From: Sphingobacterium cellulitidis
Lineage (GTDB): Bacteria; Bacteroidota; Bacteroidia; Sphingobacteriales; Sphingobacteriaceae
Direction: 5' to 3'
Length of the DNA: 64,000 bases
Assembly (NCBI GenBank): GCA_002245855.1
Contig: NOUX01000007.1
Coordinates: forward strand, 1 to 64,000
Shown one piece after another: positions 36,266 through 45,575 of this stretch. The position numbers were made by a program, and so were the translations under genes. Under the pieces are notes generated by a model. It saw only the letters and a program-made list of their open reading frames with translations. It had not been told where the DNA came from and searched no databases. The number at the start of each line of letters is the position of its first letter. The first letter of the stretch is position 1.

Positions 36266-37933
36266 CTAATCTAATGTCAAAACTCTCTTAAATTGCTTAC
36301 CGTCTATTTCAAAATAGTAATGAAATTGTGGTTTATAGACATTACTAAACCGTGAAGTATAATTTATTTGATCATTCTTAAAAAGTTCAAACTGTTCAGT
36401 GTTAGCAGATTTTACTTGCCCGAATCCATCAACTACTTCCATTTTTTTAATTGTCACTTTCTTATCGCCTAGGTTTGAAATATAATGAGTAATAACTGCC
36501 GTATAGAATCCATTAATATTAGTAATTGAAGAAGAAGACCTTCCAACTTTGACATCTGAATCAAGACCTTTTACAACAATCGTACAATTGTTATTAATAA
36601 TAGGATTATCCTGGGAAGTCGCAACAATATCAACCCTTCCTGGAGATTTGGCTGTAATTATTCCATTTTGATCAACCGTTGCAATTTGAGGGTTGCTTGA
36701 GCTCCAAATTATAGTCTTATTCTGCGCATTAGAAGGATCAACACTTGCATAAAGTGTAAATTTATCCCCTAAATTCAATTCTTTATAACTTTCACTCAGG
36801 CTTATCAAAACAACTCTAGCAGGTGTAATTTTGAAGGTGCAAGTAGCAAGAATACTAGGATTTTCTGCGGATTTTACAGTTATTACCACAGTTCCTTCTT
36901 TTTTGGAAAAGACATTTCCGTTTTGGTCTATTGTAGCAATAGTTGTATTATTTGAAGTCCAAATAACAGCTTTGTTATGAGCATCTGCCGGGCCAACATT
37001 CGCGATAAGGCTAAAAGATTGTCCAACCTCCATAGTCCCTTGAGTTTCATTCAATGTTATTTTTGAAACTTTAATAGTTACAACTTTAATTTTCGCAGTT
37101 GCAGATACAGATCCATCTTTAGGTTTTACAGTAATAACAACTTCCCCTTCTTTTAACCCTTTCACTTCACCATCAACTACAGTTGCAATGGTTTTATTTG
37201 AAGATTCCCATACTAATTCCTTATTAGTTGTATTTTCTGGTTTTACAGTTGCTATTAATTTAAAGATTTCTCCGACTTTAACCTCACCTGTTGCACTATT
37301 CAACTCAATTGTCTTTGCCAATACATCCTTAACATTAATTTCTATTTCTGATGAAACATTAGTACCACGGATATTAGCGGTCAATTTCGCTTTACCAGCT
37401 TTCAGACCTTTAATTTTCGCATCCTTAACTGTAAATATTGTAGGGTCACTTGAAGTCCAATCTATTGAATAACTAGTAATATTTGTAGTATTAGGTGGAT
37501 CTATAGAATATTTTACGATGACAGAATCTCCTACAAAAACATTCGTATTAGGCAGCTCCAATTTTAATTTTTCAGGTACTATAGGTAGAACATTTACTAT
37601 GACCCTCGCTTTGAGATTTTCCTCTGCTAAAGTTGCTGTAATTTCAGACTTCCCTTCTTTTAAGGCCTTGATTATGCCCAAGTCATTCACAGAAACAACG
37701 TCTGGATTTGAACTGGTAAGTTTATATTTTGGTTTTGGTAATTTTTGAGAGTAGTGGGCAAGATGCAAAGTATCGGACTTACCAATTAACAATTGAACTT
37801 CATTTTCAATAAATTCAATTTTTGTGATCTTTTCAGGAACAGCTTCTTCTTTGTCTTTACTACAGGAAATAAAAATAAAAACAAATGCCATTAGCACTAA
37901 GCTGTACTTAGCAAATAGGAAATTAGATTTCAT
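36266..37933 (-). CDS. Lipoprotein with tandem BIG_2 (Ig-like) domains
   Basis: The 555-residue protein has a lipoprotein signal (FIFISCSKD). About five bacterial Ig-like group 2 repeats of 80-85 residues follow, each with the pattern V-G-x-x-x-x-L-x-A-x-V-x-P and W-x-S-x-N-x-x-I-A-T-V-D-x-x-G. Examples are VIWTSNNTTIATIDQNGN and IIWSSSNPQIATVDQNGI. A non-repeat beta-rich C-terminal domain of about 90 residues ends the protein. Likely surface-exposed, with an adhesion or structural role; no enzyme domain is present. It is monocistronic. Confidence 0.88.
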   Translation of the reverse strand: MKSNFLFAKYSLVLMAFVFIFISCSKDKEEAVPEKITKIEFIENEVQLLIGKSDTLHLAHYSQKLPKPKYKLTSSNPDVVSVNDLGIIKALKEGKSEITATLAEENLKARVIVNVLPIVPEKLKLELPNTNVFVGDSVIVKYSIDPPNTTNITSYSIDWTSSDPTIFTVKDAKIKGLKAGKAKLTANIRGTNVSSEIEINVKDVLAKTIELNSATGEVKVGEIFKLIATVKPENTTNKELVWESSNKTIATVVDGEVKGLKEGEVVITVKPKDGSVSATAKIKVVTIKVSKITLNETQGTMEVGQSFSLIANVGPADAHNKAVIWTSNNTTIATIDQNGNVFSKKEGTVVITVKSAENPSILATCTFKITPARVVLISLSESYKELNLGDKFTLYASVDPSNAQNKTIIWSSSNPQIATVDQNGIITAKSPGRVDIVATSQDNPIINNNCTIVVKGLDSDVKVGRSSSSITNINGFYTAVITHYISNLGDKKVTIKKMEVVDGFGQVKSANTEQFELFKNDQINYTSRFSNVYKPQFHYYFEIDGKQFKRVLTLD

Positions 37934-37961
37934 AGAGATGATAAATTAGTTTGATTGGGCA

Positions 37962-38005
37962 CAAAAGTAGAAAAGGAATAATTATTTTGACTACGGCTTA
38001 CCGTA
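37962..38005 (-). promoter_or_regulatory. Lipoprotein gene promoter with upstream inverted repeat
   Basis: The minus-strand TACTTTTG (37962-37969) is the -7 box. TACGG-CTTA-CCGTA (37992-38005) is an inverted repeat in the -33 area, where no TTG exists, and may be a regulator site. Confidence 0.4.
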
Positions 38006-38095
38006 AATCAATAAAACTTCCCTGAAATCAAGAGTACTTCCTTGCTGTAGGTGATAATCGCATTCAAGAATACCACAATCCGACAATATTCTCCA

Positions 38096-38133
38096 TAAAA
38101 AAAGGGTTGCCATTTCTGGCAACCCTTTTTCGA
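38096..38133 (-). terminator. Terminator after DUF2723 gene
   Basis: A 12-bp stem AAAGGGTTGCCA/TGGCAACCCTTT with a 4-base loop has A-rich and T-rich flanks. Confidence 0.85.
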
Positions 38134-38145
38134 AAAGCAACAATC

Positions 38146-41100
38146 TTATTGATTAGCGGCTTCGTATAATGGTCTATAAGTTTCGAAGATTTGATTGACT
38201 TCCTTCAACAAATCTTGTTGTTTAGCATCTGTTAATACCTGTTGGTAATTTTGGATAGCTGCTAAACCAAAACGCATATTTCTAAATTCTAAATTTGGTT
38301 TTGTTTCCGCGATTTTCATATAATATTCCATATTCTCACGAATGAACTTCAAGTTACGTTGAACAATTTCATTCGCTTTCGCAGTTTCACCAGTTTTATA
38401 CATTGCATCAACCAATGAGGTATAGGAGAATGCTTCCGACATTAAGTAAGTACGCTTAGGTAAGTTTTCGTAAGCATTATTCACCAGTTTCTTAGCTTCC
38501 ACATTTTTACCCATTGAGAGTAAGTTCTGCGCAGTTTCACCAAAGATATTACCAGCATACATACTGATATAACGGTATGAATCTGGGTCTAAATATTTGG
38601 AATGAGCAATATTACCCCAAGTAAATTTATTGATGATATTGTTGTAAGTACCTTCAACATCTGTAATTGGACCTGACACTTGACCTTCAGCAGCCAATGC
38701 AACTGGCATTAATCGCATTGCGAAACCTTCAGAAACTAAGTATTTATCCAGTCCGATCATATTATCTTCAGGAGTTGTGGTCGTAAAATATACAGGACGT
38801 TTCCAATCGTTATTAGCCAAAATAGCCATTATCGAAAGGTCAGCACGGCTGATGATACCACCATTGAATGTCCATTGCATGGTATCCACAATTGCATCTT
38901 CCCATTCTTTAGGAACCACTTTATTCGAGATCACAGAGTTTTTGTTCACCTTATATTGCATTTTCTTGGTAGGAAGAATGTTTGCATATTCTCCACTTTG
39001 CAACTGAACCTTATACTCTTGTTTATCAGAAAGCATAATTTGCAATAGATCTTCGATATCAACATGTCCAGGGATATTCATGTCGCTGAAGTAAATAACA
39101 TCACGAACACCATCCTTAATTTTCTCTGGGTCGATATTAATTGGCAATGCATCAGCATCATTAACCTTATGCATCATTTGTTTCATATACCAATCCGCAC
39201 TCAATAAACTTAAGTTCACCACACGGACATCTGTACGAAAACCTTCTACCTCTTGAACGTACCATAATGGGTAAGTATCATTATCTCCATAACTGAACAA
39301 AATAGCATTTGGAGCACATGATTCCAGGTAATTCTTTGCCATATCACGAGCAAGGAATTTCTGCGAACGATCGTGATCATCCCAGTTCTGGCTCGCTAGC
39401 AAAATTGGTCCACAAAGCATGGAAAGCGCAGTAGCACCAATAGCAGCATTTTTAGCATTCAGCTTTTTAGAAAGCAGATCAGCAATCCAAATCACTCCCA
39501 TGCCGACCCAAATACAGAAAGCATAGAATGATCCTGCATAGGCATAATCCCGTTCACGTGGCTGTAATGGGGTTTGATTCAAGTATAAAACGATAGCTAG
39601 ACCCGTAAAGAAGAACAACAAGGTAACTACCGAAGCGTCACGTTGCTGATTCTTAAACTGCCATATTGCACCGACAATCCCTAAAATCAATGGCAAGAAG
39701 AAATAAGTATTTCTACCTGCATTTTCCTTTTCGGAAGTTGGTAATGCGTATTGACCGCCTAAGCGAACATTATCGATTGGTTTAATTCCGGAAATCCAGT
39801 TTCCTTCTGTAAAGGATCCTTGCCCCTGCTGGTCATTTTGACGGCCAACAAAGTTCCACATGAAGTACCGGCTATACATCTGACCGATTTGATACCCAAA
39901 GAAAAACTTTAGGTTGTCAACCATCGTCGGTGACTCACCTGGCCCAAGGTTCAAAAATTCCCGATAGTATGATTCATGTTTATCAGAATAAATCCGAGGG
40001 AATAAAGTGCTGTGACTCCATGAATAATCAAATTTCTTTTTCGCTACAACATATTTATCTCCATCCTTGCGGTAAATATTTCCAGTTTCAAATACATCCG
40101 TTGGCTTAGCATCAAAATATCTACCTTTTATCAATGGCTCATCTCCGTATTGCTCACGGTTAAGATAGCTCAAGAAGGTAAAAACGTTATCTGGATCTGA
40201 GTTATTCAAGGTAGGATTTGCTTTCGCTCTTACCAAAATCATGGTAAAGGAACTGTATCCAAAGATGATAAATGCAAGACTTAACAAAGAAATATTAAGG
40301 ATAGGTTTTACATGTTTCCATGAATACCAAATTCCGAAGATCAATAAGCCAACAACCAATAGAGCAAAGAAAGTAGCTCCGGTTCCAAAGCCTAAGCCCA
40401 ATTGGTTTACAAAGAATAAATCAGAGAATGCTGCGAACTTGATCAGGTATTGAATCACTCCCCATAGAACGATGGCAAGGACAATTACCCCGATAATCAA
40501 TGCTTTTGCAATACCTGCACCCGTGATTTTTGAAGTTCTTCTGAAATAAATGACCAATGCAATTGCTGGAATTACTAGTAAGTTCAATAAGTGAACTCCG
40601 ATTGAAAGTCCCATCACATAGGCAATCAGGATCAACCAACGGTCTGCACCTGGCTCATCGGCATGTTCTTCCCATTTTAGAATTCCCCAAAATACCACTG
40701 CAGTACACAATGAAGACATGGCATATACCTCTGATTCTACTGCTGAGAACCAAAAAGTGTCTGAGAAAGTATAGGCTAATGCACCTACTACCCCAGCTCC
40801 CATGATTTTGATTAAATTACCTTCTGATAGTTTTTCAGATTTTGATAAGCTTGTAAAGGCCTTTTTTGAAAGTGCTGTAATGGTCCAGAATAGAAATGTA
40901 ATGGTTAATCCACTACAAACTGCCGAACCCACGTTCATCCAATAAGCAATTCGGGAATTGTCACCCATTGCAAGATTGGAAAATAAATTTTGGATCATTA
41001 AGAATAACGGAGCACCAGGCTGATGCACAATTTGAAGTTTGTACGCCGAGGCAATAAATTCACCTGTATCCCACCAGCTTGTTGTTTTTTCAAGCGTCAA

Positions 41101-41169
41101 TATGTAGGTAATAGTAGCAATAATCCCCACTAACCAACCTAACAGGTTATTGATTTTTTTATAGTTCAT
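38146..41169 (-). CDS. DUF2723 multi-pass membrane protein, GT-C glycosyltransferase-like
   Basis: The 1007-residue protein has about ten transmembrane helices in its N-terminal half. The family motif SWWDTGEFIASAYKLQ begins at residue 31, with the acidic Asp34/Glu37 pair resembling the catalytic acidic loop of GT-C enzymes such as protein O-mannosyltransferases. VHQPGAPLF follows. The C-terminal half is soluble, with YGDNDTYPLWYVQEVEG and helical repeats near the end. DUF2723 proteins are thought to move sugars from polyprenyl carriers to exported proteins or glycans; the acceptor is unknown. It stands alone between terminators. Confidence 0.87.
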   Translation of the reverse strand: MNYKKINNLLGWLVGIIATITYILTLEKTTSWWDTGEFIASAYKLQIVHQPGAPLFLMIQNLFSNLAMGDNSRIAYWMNVGSAVCSGLTITFLFWTITALSKKAFTSLSKSEKLSEGNLIKIMGAGVVGALAYTFSDTFWFSAVESEVYAMSSLCTAVVFWGILKWEEHADEPGADRWLILIAYVMGLSIGVHLLNLLVIPAIALVIYFRRTSKITGAGIAKALIIGVIVLAIVLWGVIQYLIKFAAFSDLFFVNQLGLGFGTGATFFALLVVGLLIFGIWYSWKHVKPILNISLLSLAFIIFGYSSFTMILVRAKANPTLNNSDPDNVFTFLSYLNREQYGDEPLIKGRYFDAKPTDVFETGNIYRKDGDKYVVAKKKFDYSWSHSTLFPRIYSDKHESYYREFLNLGPGESPTMVDNLKFFFGYQIGQMYSRYFMWNFVGRQNDQQGQGSFTEGNWISGIKPIDNVRLGGQYALPTSEKENAGRNTYFFLPLILGIVGAIWQFKNQQRDASVVTLLFFFTGLAIVLYLNQTPLQPRERDYAYAGSFYAFCIWVGMGVIWIADLLSKKLNAKNAAIGATALSMLCGPILLASQNWDDHDRSQKFLARDMAKNYLESCAPNAILFSYGDNDTYPLWYVQEVEGFRTDVRVVNLSLLSADWYMKQMMHKVNDADALPINIDPEKIKDGVRDVIYFSDMNIPGHVDIEDLLQIMLSDKQEYKVQLQSGEYANILPTKKMQYKVNKNSVISNKVVPKEWEDAIVDTMQWTFNGGIISRADLSIMAILANNDWKRPVYFTTTTPEDNMIGLDKYLVSEGFAMRLMPVALAAEGQVSGPITDVEGTYNNIINKFTWGNIAHSKYLDPDSYRYISMYAGNIFGETAQNLLSMGKNVEAKKLVNNAYENLPKRTYLMSEAFSYTSLVDAMYKTGETAKANEIVQRNLKFIRENMEYYMKIAETKPNLEFRNMRFGLAAIQNYQQVLTDAKQQDLLKEVNQIFETYRPLYEAANQ

Positions 41170-41360
41170 ACTAAAATATAGAAGGTTTTTCTAAAAAATA
41201 TGCTTCGAAAATAAGGAATACAAATTATAATTAGACAAATAGTTTCGAATTTATGCCAGTAAAAACTGAGAAACATCCTTGACTGCTCCTGCAAGAAAGA
41301 TTCTTTGAAAAAATATTGCTCTGAAAATCAGTATATTTAATAATTAACGTGATTTTTTAT

Positions 41361-41390
41361 TTGCAGAATAGAAAAGTCGGCGTATATTTG
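41361..41390 (+). promoter_or_regulatory. tRNA-Gln promoter
   Basis: TTG at 41361-41363, exactly 19 bases, then TATATTTG at 41383-41390 give an ideal Bacteroidota promoter 43 bases before the tRNA. Confidence 0.75.
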
Positions 41391-41433
41391 CATCGTCAAA
41401 AGGGAACAACCTGATGACAAAACCAAAAAGGAT

Positions 41434-41504
41434 TGCCCAATAGTATAATGGTAGTACGACGGTTTTTGGTGCCGTTTGTCTTGGTTCGAATCCAGGTTGG
41501 GCAA
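41434..41504 (+). tRNA. tRNA-Gln (anticodon TTG)
   Basis: The 71-base sequence folds as a cloverleaf. Acceptor arms TGCCCAA/TTGGGCA pair perfectly, the D-loop has AATGGTA, the anticodon arm is ACGGT-TTTTGGT-GCCGT with anticodon TTG, and the T-arm is CTTGG-TTCGAAT-CCAGG. The discriminator is A and the following CAG shows that CCA is not fully encoded. A promoter and a terminator flank it closely. Confidence 0.95.
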
Positions 41505-41510
41505 CAGAAA

Positions 41511-41545
41511 AAAGGCTTGAAACAATGTTTCAAGCCTTTTTTTAT
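41511..41545 (+). terminator. Terminator after tRNA-Gln
   Basis: A 14-bp perfect stem AAAGGCTTGAAACA/TGTTTCAAGCCTTT with a 1-base centre is followed by T7. Confidence 0.9.
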
Positions 41546-41996
41546 TTATTATACCATCTACTCCAAAACCAGATTAATCTGATGCTTTCCTAAAAACTTC
41601 AATACCCTCCTATTTATAGGTATTTTTTCCTGCTATATATTTAAAGATATTTGAAGTAATACTATAAAAATGAAGCTCTGCCTGACCCTATTCAAAAACC
41701 TCCAACTTGTTACTCAGTCGAGGTCAACATCTGGATGTATTTAAATTTTATTAAATAGTCAAATAAATACCCTTTACAGGTAGTATATTTAAGAAATAAG
41801 CTTTCTTCTTACTTTCTGTTTATTTATCTGGCCTCAGCAAAAACTTAAGTTTTAAGTATGGGTTGATACAGTAATATAGAATGGTTTTGACATAGTGGAT
41901 TTAGAGCGGGATTCAAAAGATTGAATTGAATTAATGCAAGCTTTCTATTATTTGACATAATAGAAGTCGAAGAAACAACGAATAACATAACATTAC
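41546..41996. other. Intergenic region before response regulator
   Basis: No gene is seen in about 450 bases. It holds a hairpin CCTAT-TT-ATAGG at 41609-41620 inside AATACC/GGTATT followed by T6, terminator-like for the plus strand. It also holds an inverted repeat CTATTAT-TTGAC-ATAATAG at 41945-41963, 33 bases before the next start codon, which may be an operator. No exact -7 box was found. Confidence 0.45.
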
Positions 41997-42629
41997 ATGT
42001 CAGAAGGAAGGAAAATTCTTGCGTTAGTTGATGACCACCCTATTGTGATTGAGGGATTAAAATCGGTATTATCGAAATGGAACAAACAATATGATTTGAT
42101 ATGTTTTTCCAATGGGAAATCTGTGCTTTCCTATATCCATGACAACCATATAGATATAGTCTTATTGGATATTTCTCTACCAGACATCAATGGCTTGGAG
42201 GTATGCAAGATCATTACCACGGAAAATCCAAGAACCAAGGTTGTCGGCCTGAGCAATCAAGCTGAGTTTAGTGTGATATCCATTATGCTCGAAAATGGCG
42301 CCTCAGGATTTCTATTAAAAGAAGTTCCAGCAAACGAAATTATCCGCGGATTAGATCAGGTAATGGCTGGAGAAACAGCATTGAGTGAGGAAGTGAAAAA
42401 TATTCTAGCCAACCAATGCAATCAGAAACAAAAACTCCCTTCCTTAACCAAACGAGAGAAACAATTGATTCAGTTATTGGCACAAGGAAAAACAACACAT
42501 ATAATTGCAGAGGAATTATCCCTAAGTAAATTTACAGTGGATACCTATCGGAAGAATTTATTACAAAAATTCAATGTTAAAAATAGCAGCGAATTATTGG
42601 TTCTTCTGATTGAAAATAAAATGATTTAA
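41997..42629 (+). CDS. NarL/FixJ-type response regulator (LuxR HTH)
   Basis: The 210-residue protein has a receiver domain with acidic pair Asp12/Asp13, phospho-acceptor Asp58 (VLLDISLPD), Ser85 and Lys108, and a C-terminal LuxR-type HTH (about 145-210) with LTKREKQLIQLLAQGKTTH and LSLSKFTVDTYRKNLLQKF. No sensor kinase gene is adjacent, so its partner lies elsewhere or it is an orphan. A perfect 7-5-7 inverted repeat just upstream could be an autoregulatory site. Confidence 0.92.
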   Translation: MSEGRKILALVDDHPIVIEGLKSVLSKWNKQYDLICFSNGKSVLSYIHDNHIDIVLLDISLPDINGLEVCKIITTENPRTKVVGLSNQAEFSVISIMLENGASGFLLKEVPANEIIRGLDQVMAGETALSEEVKNILANQCNQKQKLPSLTKREKQLIQLLAQGKTTHIIAEELSLSKFTVDTYRKNLLQKFNVKNSSELLVLLIENKMI

Positions 42630-42730
42630 GCCATCATTTTGGGACTTTTATGATATAAAGACAGCATTATTATCGTACTGGAAATACAACATACATGAGT
42701 ATTCATATTTTATAATCTGAAACATTTATC

Positions 42731-42738
42731 TAACTTTG
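42731..42738 (+). promoter_or_regulatory. prs -7 box
   Basis: TAACTTTG followed by C lies 92 bases before the prs ATG. Confidence 0.55.
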
Positions 42739-42830
42739 CGGCTACATTAAGTTAACAGGCTTAAAATAAGCTCAACAATGCTGCAAAAAACGAAATTTCA
42801 TAATAAAAAACCCCAATAAATCATTTCACC

Positions 42831-43787
42831 ATGCCTTTGCAATTTAACACCGTAAAATTATTTGCTGGTTCAGGAACTTTAGAATTAGCAGACAAGATTT
42901 CTAAATCATACGGAAAACCTCTTGGAGACATGACATTGTCAAAGTTTTCAGACGGCGAAATTCAACCTTTCTACAACGAATCTGTTCGTGGAAGTGATAT
43001 TTTCTTAATTCAATCTACTAACCAACCTACAGACAATCTTTTAGAATTATTGTTGATGATTGATGCTGCAAAGCGTGCTTCTGCGCATTACATCACGGTT
43101 GTTGTTCCTTATTTCGGTTATGCACGTCAAGATCGTAAAGACAAACCGCGTGTGGCTATCGGAGCAAAAATGATTGCTAATTTAATTACTGCAGCTGGTG
43201 CTCACCGTATCATGACGATGGACCTGCATGCTGCTCAGATTCAAGGATTTTTTGATATCCCTGTAGATCACTTGGATGGTGCGATTATCTTCGTCCCTTA
43301 TATCAAATCGTTGAAATTAGAAAATCTAATGATCGCTTCTCCGGATATGGGTGGTTCATACCGCGCTCGTACGTTCGCTAAATTCTTCAATGCTGAAGTT
43401 GTTATCTGTGATAAACGCAGAAAACGTGCTAACGAAATCGAATCCATGTCTATCATTGGGGATGTGAAAGGTCAAGACGTAGTGTTGATCGATGATATCT
43501 GTGATACTGCTGGTACTCTTTCTAAAGCAGCAGCGCTTATCATGGAAAATGGTGCTAGATCTGTACGCGCAGTTTGTACTCATGCTGTATTGTCTGGAAA
43601 AGCATATGAAACTATTCAAAACTCAGTATTAACAGAAATGATCGTAACAGATACTATTCAGTTAAACCCTGAGAAAGCAGCTCAATGCTCAAAAATCAAA
43701 GTTTTATCAACTGCAGATCTTTTTGCAAATGCTATTAAAAATGTAAATGAACATGGTTCTATCTCGGATTTATTCGACGTGAAATAA
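42831..43787 (+). CDS. prs: Ribose-phosphate pyrophosphokinase
   Basis: It makes PRPP from ribose 5-phosphate and ATP for nucleotide, His and Trp synthesis. The 318-residue protein has the ATP-binding flexible loop VVPYFGYARQDRKDKPRVAI, the MDLHAAQIQGFFDIP segment and the PRPP loop VVLIDDICDTAGTLSKAA. Class I length and motifs are intact. A terminator-like hairpin follows at 43814-43838. Confidence 0.97.
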   Translation: MPLQFNTVKLFAGSGTLELADKISKSYGKPLGDMTLSKFSDGEIQPFYNESVRGSDIFLIQSTNQPTDNLLELLLMIDAAKRASAHYITVVVPYFGYARQDRKDKPRVAIGAKMIANLITAAGAHRIMTMDLHAAQIQGFFDIPVDHLDGAIIFVPYIKSLKLENLMIASPDMGGSYRARTFAKFFNAEVVICDKRRKRANEIESMSIIGDVKGQDVVLIDDICDTAGTLSKAAALIMENGARSVRAVCTHAVLSGKAYETIQNSVLTEMIVTDTIQLNPEKAAQCSKIKVLSTADLFANAIKNVNEHGSISDLFDVK

Positions 43788-43813
43788 ACCATTATTCGTT
43801 AATAATATTAGAT

Positions 43814-43845
43814 AAGGATACTCTTTCAGGGTATCCTTTCTTTTT
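43814..43845 (+). terminator. Terminator after prs
   Basis: The stem AAGGATAC/GTATCCTT with a 9-base loop is followed by TCTTTTT. Confidence 0.7.
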
Positions 43846-43926
43846 GCACGCCGCTTACTCCCTAAGTAACAGAGATTTATTTTCCCTTTACTACCAAAAA
43901 ATCTTTCATCAATTCAATTTATTCAT

Positions 43927-43934
43927 TATCTTTG
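43927..43934 (+). promoter_or_regulatory. rplY -7 box
   Basis: TATCTTTG followed by CACC lies 25 bases before the rplY ATG. Confidence 0.6.
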
Positions 43935-43959
43935 CACCTCAAATTTTAATATTTAAAAC

Positions 43960-44556
43960 ATGAAATCAATTGCTATTAGCGGTTCTGCAAGACAGAACGT
44001 AGGGAAAAGAGATGCTAAGGAGTTGCGTTACGAGGGAAATATCCCTGCAGTTCTTTACGGTGGTAAAGAACAAACACATTTCTCAGTATCCGCAGCTGAT
44101 TTGAAGCCAGTTCTTTACACTCCAGAAGTTATCTTCGTAGAATTGGAAATCGGTGGCAAAAAATCGAAAGCTATCGTTCAAGAAGCTCAATTCCATCCAT
44201 TAACTGACGAAGTTACTCACGTTGACTTCTTACAATTATTTGATGACAAAGAAGTTTCTGTAAACATTCCAATCAAATTAGTTGGTACTTCTCCAGGTGT
44301 TAAAATGGGGGGTAAATTAGTTCAAAAATTACGTAGCCTTCGCGTTAAAGCTCTTCCTAACAACTTACCTCAAGAAATCGAGGTTCCTATGGAAGGCCTA
44401 GAAGTAGGTAAATCTTTCCGCGTTGGTCAAGTTTCTTTAACTGATGCTAAAGTATTAAACAATGCTGACGATACTATCGTTTCAGTAACAATGTCACGTG
44501 CTCTTCGTCAAGCTGAGCAAGAAGCTGCTAAAGCTGCTAAAGGTGGTAAAAAATAA
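43960..44556 (+). CDS. rplY: 50S ribosomal protein L25 / general stress protein Ctc
   Basis: L25 binds 5S rRNA. The 198-residue protein is the long Ctc type, with the N-terminal L25 domain (to about 90, including YEGNIPAVLYGGKE) and a C-terminal TL5 beta domain (about 100-185). A Lys/Ala tail (QEAAKAAKGGKK) closes it. Codon choice is strongly adapted, as expected for a ribosomal gene. Confidence 0.96.
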   Translation: MKSIAISGSARQNVGKRDAKELRYEGNIPAVLYGGKEQTHFSVSAADLKPVLYTPEVIFVELEIGGKKSKAIVQEAQFHPLTDEVTHVDFLQLFDDKEVSVNIPIKLVGTSPGVKMGGKLVQKLRSLRVKALPNNLPQEIEVPMEGLEVGKSFRVGQVSLTDAKVLNNADDTIVSVTMSRALRQAEQEAAKAAKGGKK

Positions 44557-44580
44557 GTACTAGCAATAGTATAAAAAATT

Positions 44581-44606
44581 AAAGGCATCGATCACTCGAT
44601 GCCTTT
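44581..44606. terminator. Bidirectional terminator between rplY and the Fe-S repair gene
   Basis: The 11-bp perfect stem AAAGGCATCGA/TCGATGCCTTT with a 4-base loop lies between two convergent genes and can serve both. Confidence 0.85.
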
Positions 44607-44611
44607 CTTAT

Positions 44612-45334
44612 TTACCCTAAACTTGCCTCTAACTGAATAGACTTTGGAAAAAGAATATTATTCTCTAAATGAATATGCTTGTGTAAATCTTGCTCAAACT
44701 CCCTGAGCATCTCAAAAGCTACCTGATAGGTACTGCACGCATCGACTGGCGCCGTGTACTGATCACTTAAATCTGCAATCTTCGCAAATCTGTCACCCTC
44801 TTGTTCATGCTCATGAATCATCATACTGATCGGATTCTGAACAGAACCAAATCCAGGTTGATTGTAATCTCCCTTCGAATTTTGAGCCTCTTCTAATTTC
44901 TCAATAAATGGAAATAGAATCTTTTCCTCTTTTTCTAGGTGATGAAACAAATCTGAACTACTCTCAACAAATAATTTATTGATCTCAAATAATTCAGGAT
45001 GTCTCTCGCCATGAACCCTGCAAATCTTATCTAAATACGTTTGTAATACCGGAACTTTCTCCCGAACGTAACGATGGTGGGTCTTCACAATATAGGACGC
45101 TAATAGATCCGATGGCCATGAATTAAAATCAATATCATTCGCTGATTTCTGTTCCAATACCTCTTCCAACTCAGCTATTAACTTGTCCGATTGCAATCCT
45201 TTCTTTTTTACCGCCTCCTCAACGGTTATCTGACCCCCACAACAAAAATCTAAACCATACTTGGAAAATATGGCCGCTGCCTTAAAGTTCTTGGCAACTA
45301 TATCTCCTATTTTTTCTTCTTTTAAATTTTCCAT
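44612..45334 (-). CDS. Iron-sulfur cluster repair di-iron protein (ScdA/YtfE/RIC)
   Basis: The 240-residue protein has an N-terminal DUF542 (ScdA-N) domain with the Cys31-Cys32 pair in FCCGG and a C-terminal hemerythrin-like di-iron domain. Its ligands come from KTHHRYV, GERHPELFE, HHLEKEEKILFP, MIHEHEQEGDRF and HKHIHLENNILFP. Such proteins repair iron-sulfur clusters after nitric oxide or oxidative stress. A palindrome, ATAAC-C-GTTAT, lies upstream and might bind a stress regulator. The -7 box is TAAATTTG on the minus strand at 45424-45431. Confidence 0.93.
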   Translation of the reverse strand: MENLKEEKIGDIVAKNFKAAAIFSKYGLDFCCGGQITVEEAVKKKGLQSDKLIAELEEVLEQKSANDIDFNSWPSDLLASYIVKTHHRYVREKVPVLQTYLDKICRVHGERHPELFEINKLFVESSSDLFHHLEKEEKILFPFIEKLEEAQNSKGDYNQPGFGSVQNPISMMIHEHEQEGDRFAKIADLSDQYTAPVDACSTYQVAFEMLREFEQDLHKHIHLENNILFPKSIQLEASLG

Positions 45335-45423
45335 GATTTCTGCAATTTCTTTTTTTACAGTAACCTTAAGAACTTATCCCAGGTTAATCTGTGAGTAAAT
45401 TTACACTAATTTTTTATTTAAGA

Positions 45424-45431
45424 CAAATTTA
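45424..45431 (-). promoter_or_regulatory. -7 box of the Fe-S repair gene
   Basis: The minus-strand TAAATTTG lies 89 bases before the start codon; the palindrome ATAAC-C-GTTAT at 45479-45489 lies about 48 bases further upstream. Confidence 0.4.
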
Positions 45432-45562
45432 TCGCTTTTATATTTATTAAAAAATAATCCTCCCTATTTATAAAAATGATAACCGTTATATTTTCTCATT
45501 TGCACTTCACGGAGAACGGATAAGAACATGGTTCTTCTATTTAACATATCATAGATAAACCT

Positions 45563-45570
45563 TACTTTTG
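45563..45570 (+). promoter_or_regulatory. pth -7 box at start codon
   Basis: TACTTTTG ends 5 bases before the pth ATG, implying a leaderless or very short-leader transcript. Confidence 0.55.
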
Positions 45571-45575
45571 CAAGC

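Noticed and set aside
36266..37933. Ig-like repeats considered as an intimin/invasin-type autotransporter
   Set aside because: No beta-barrel domain is present and the protein has a lipoprotein signal instead.
41601..41624. Hairpin with T6 after tRNA-Gln considered as a small RNA gene
   Set aside because: No promoter box of its own is visible; it may just be a backup terminator.
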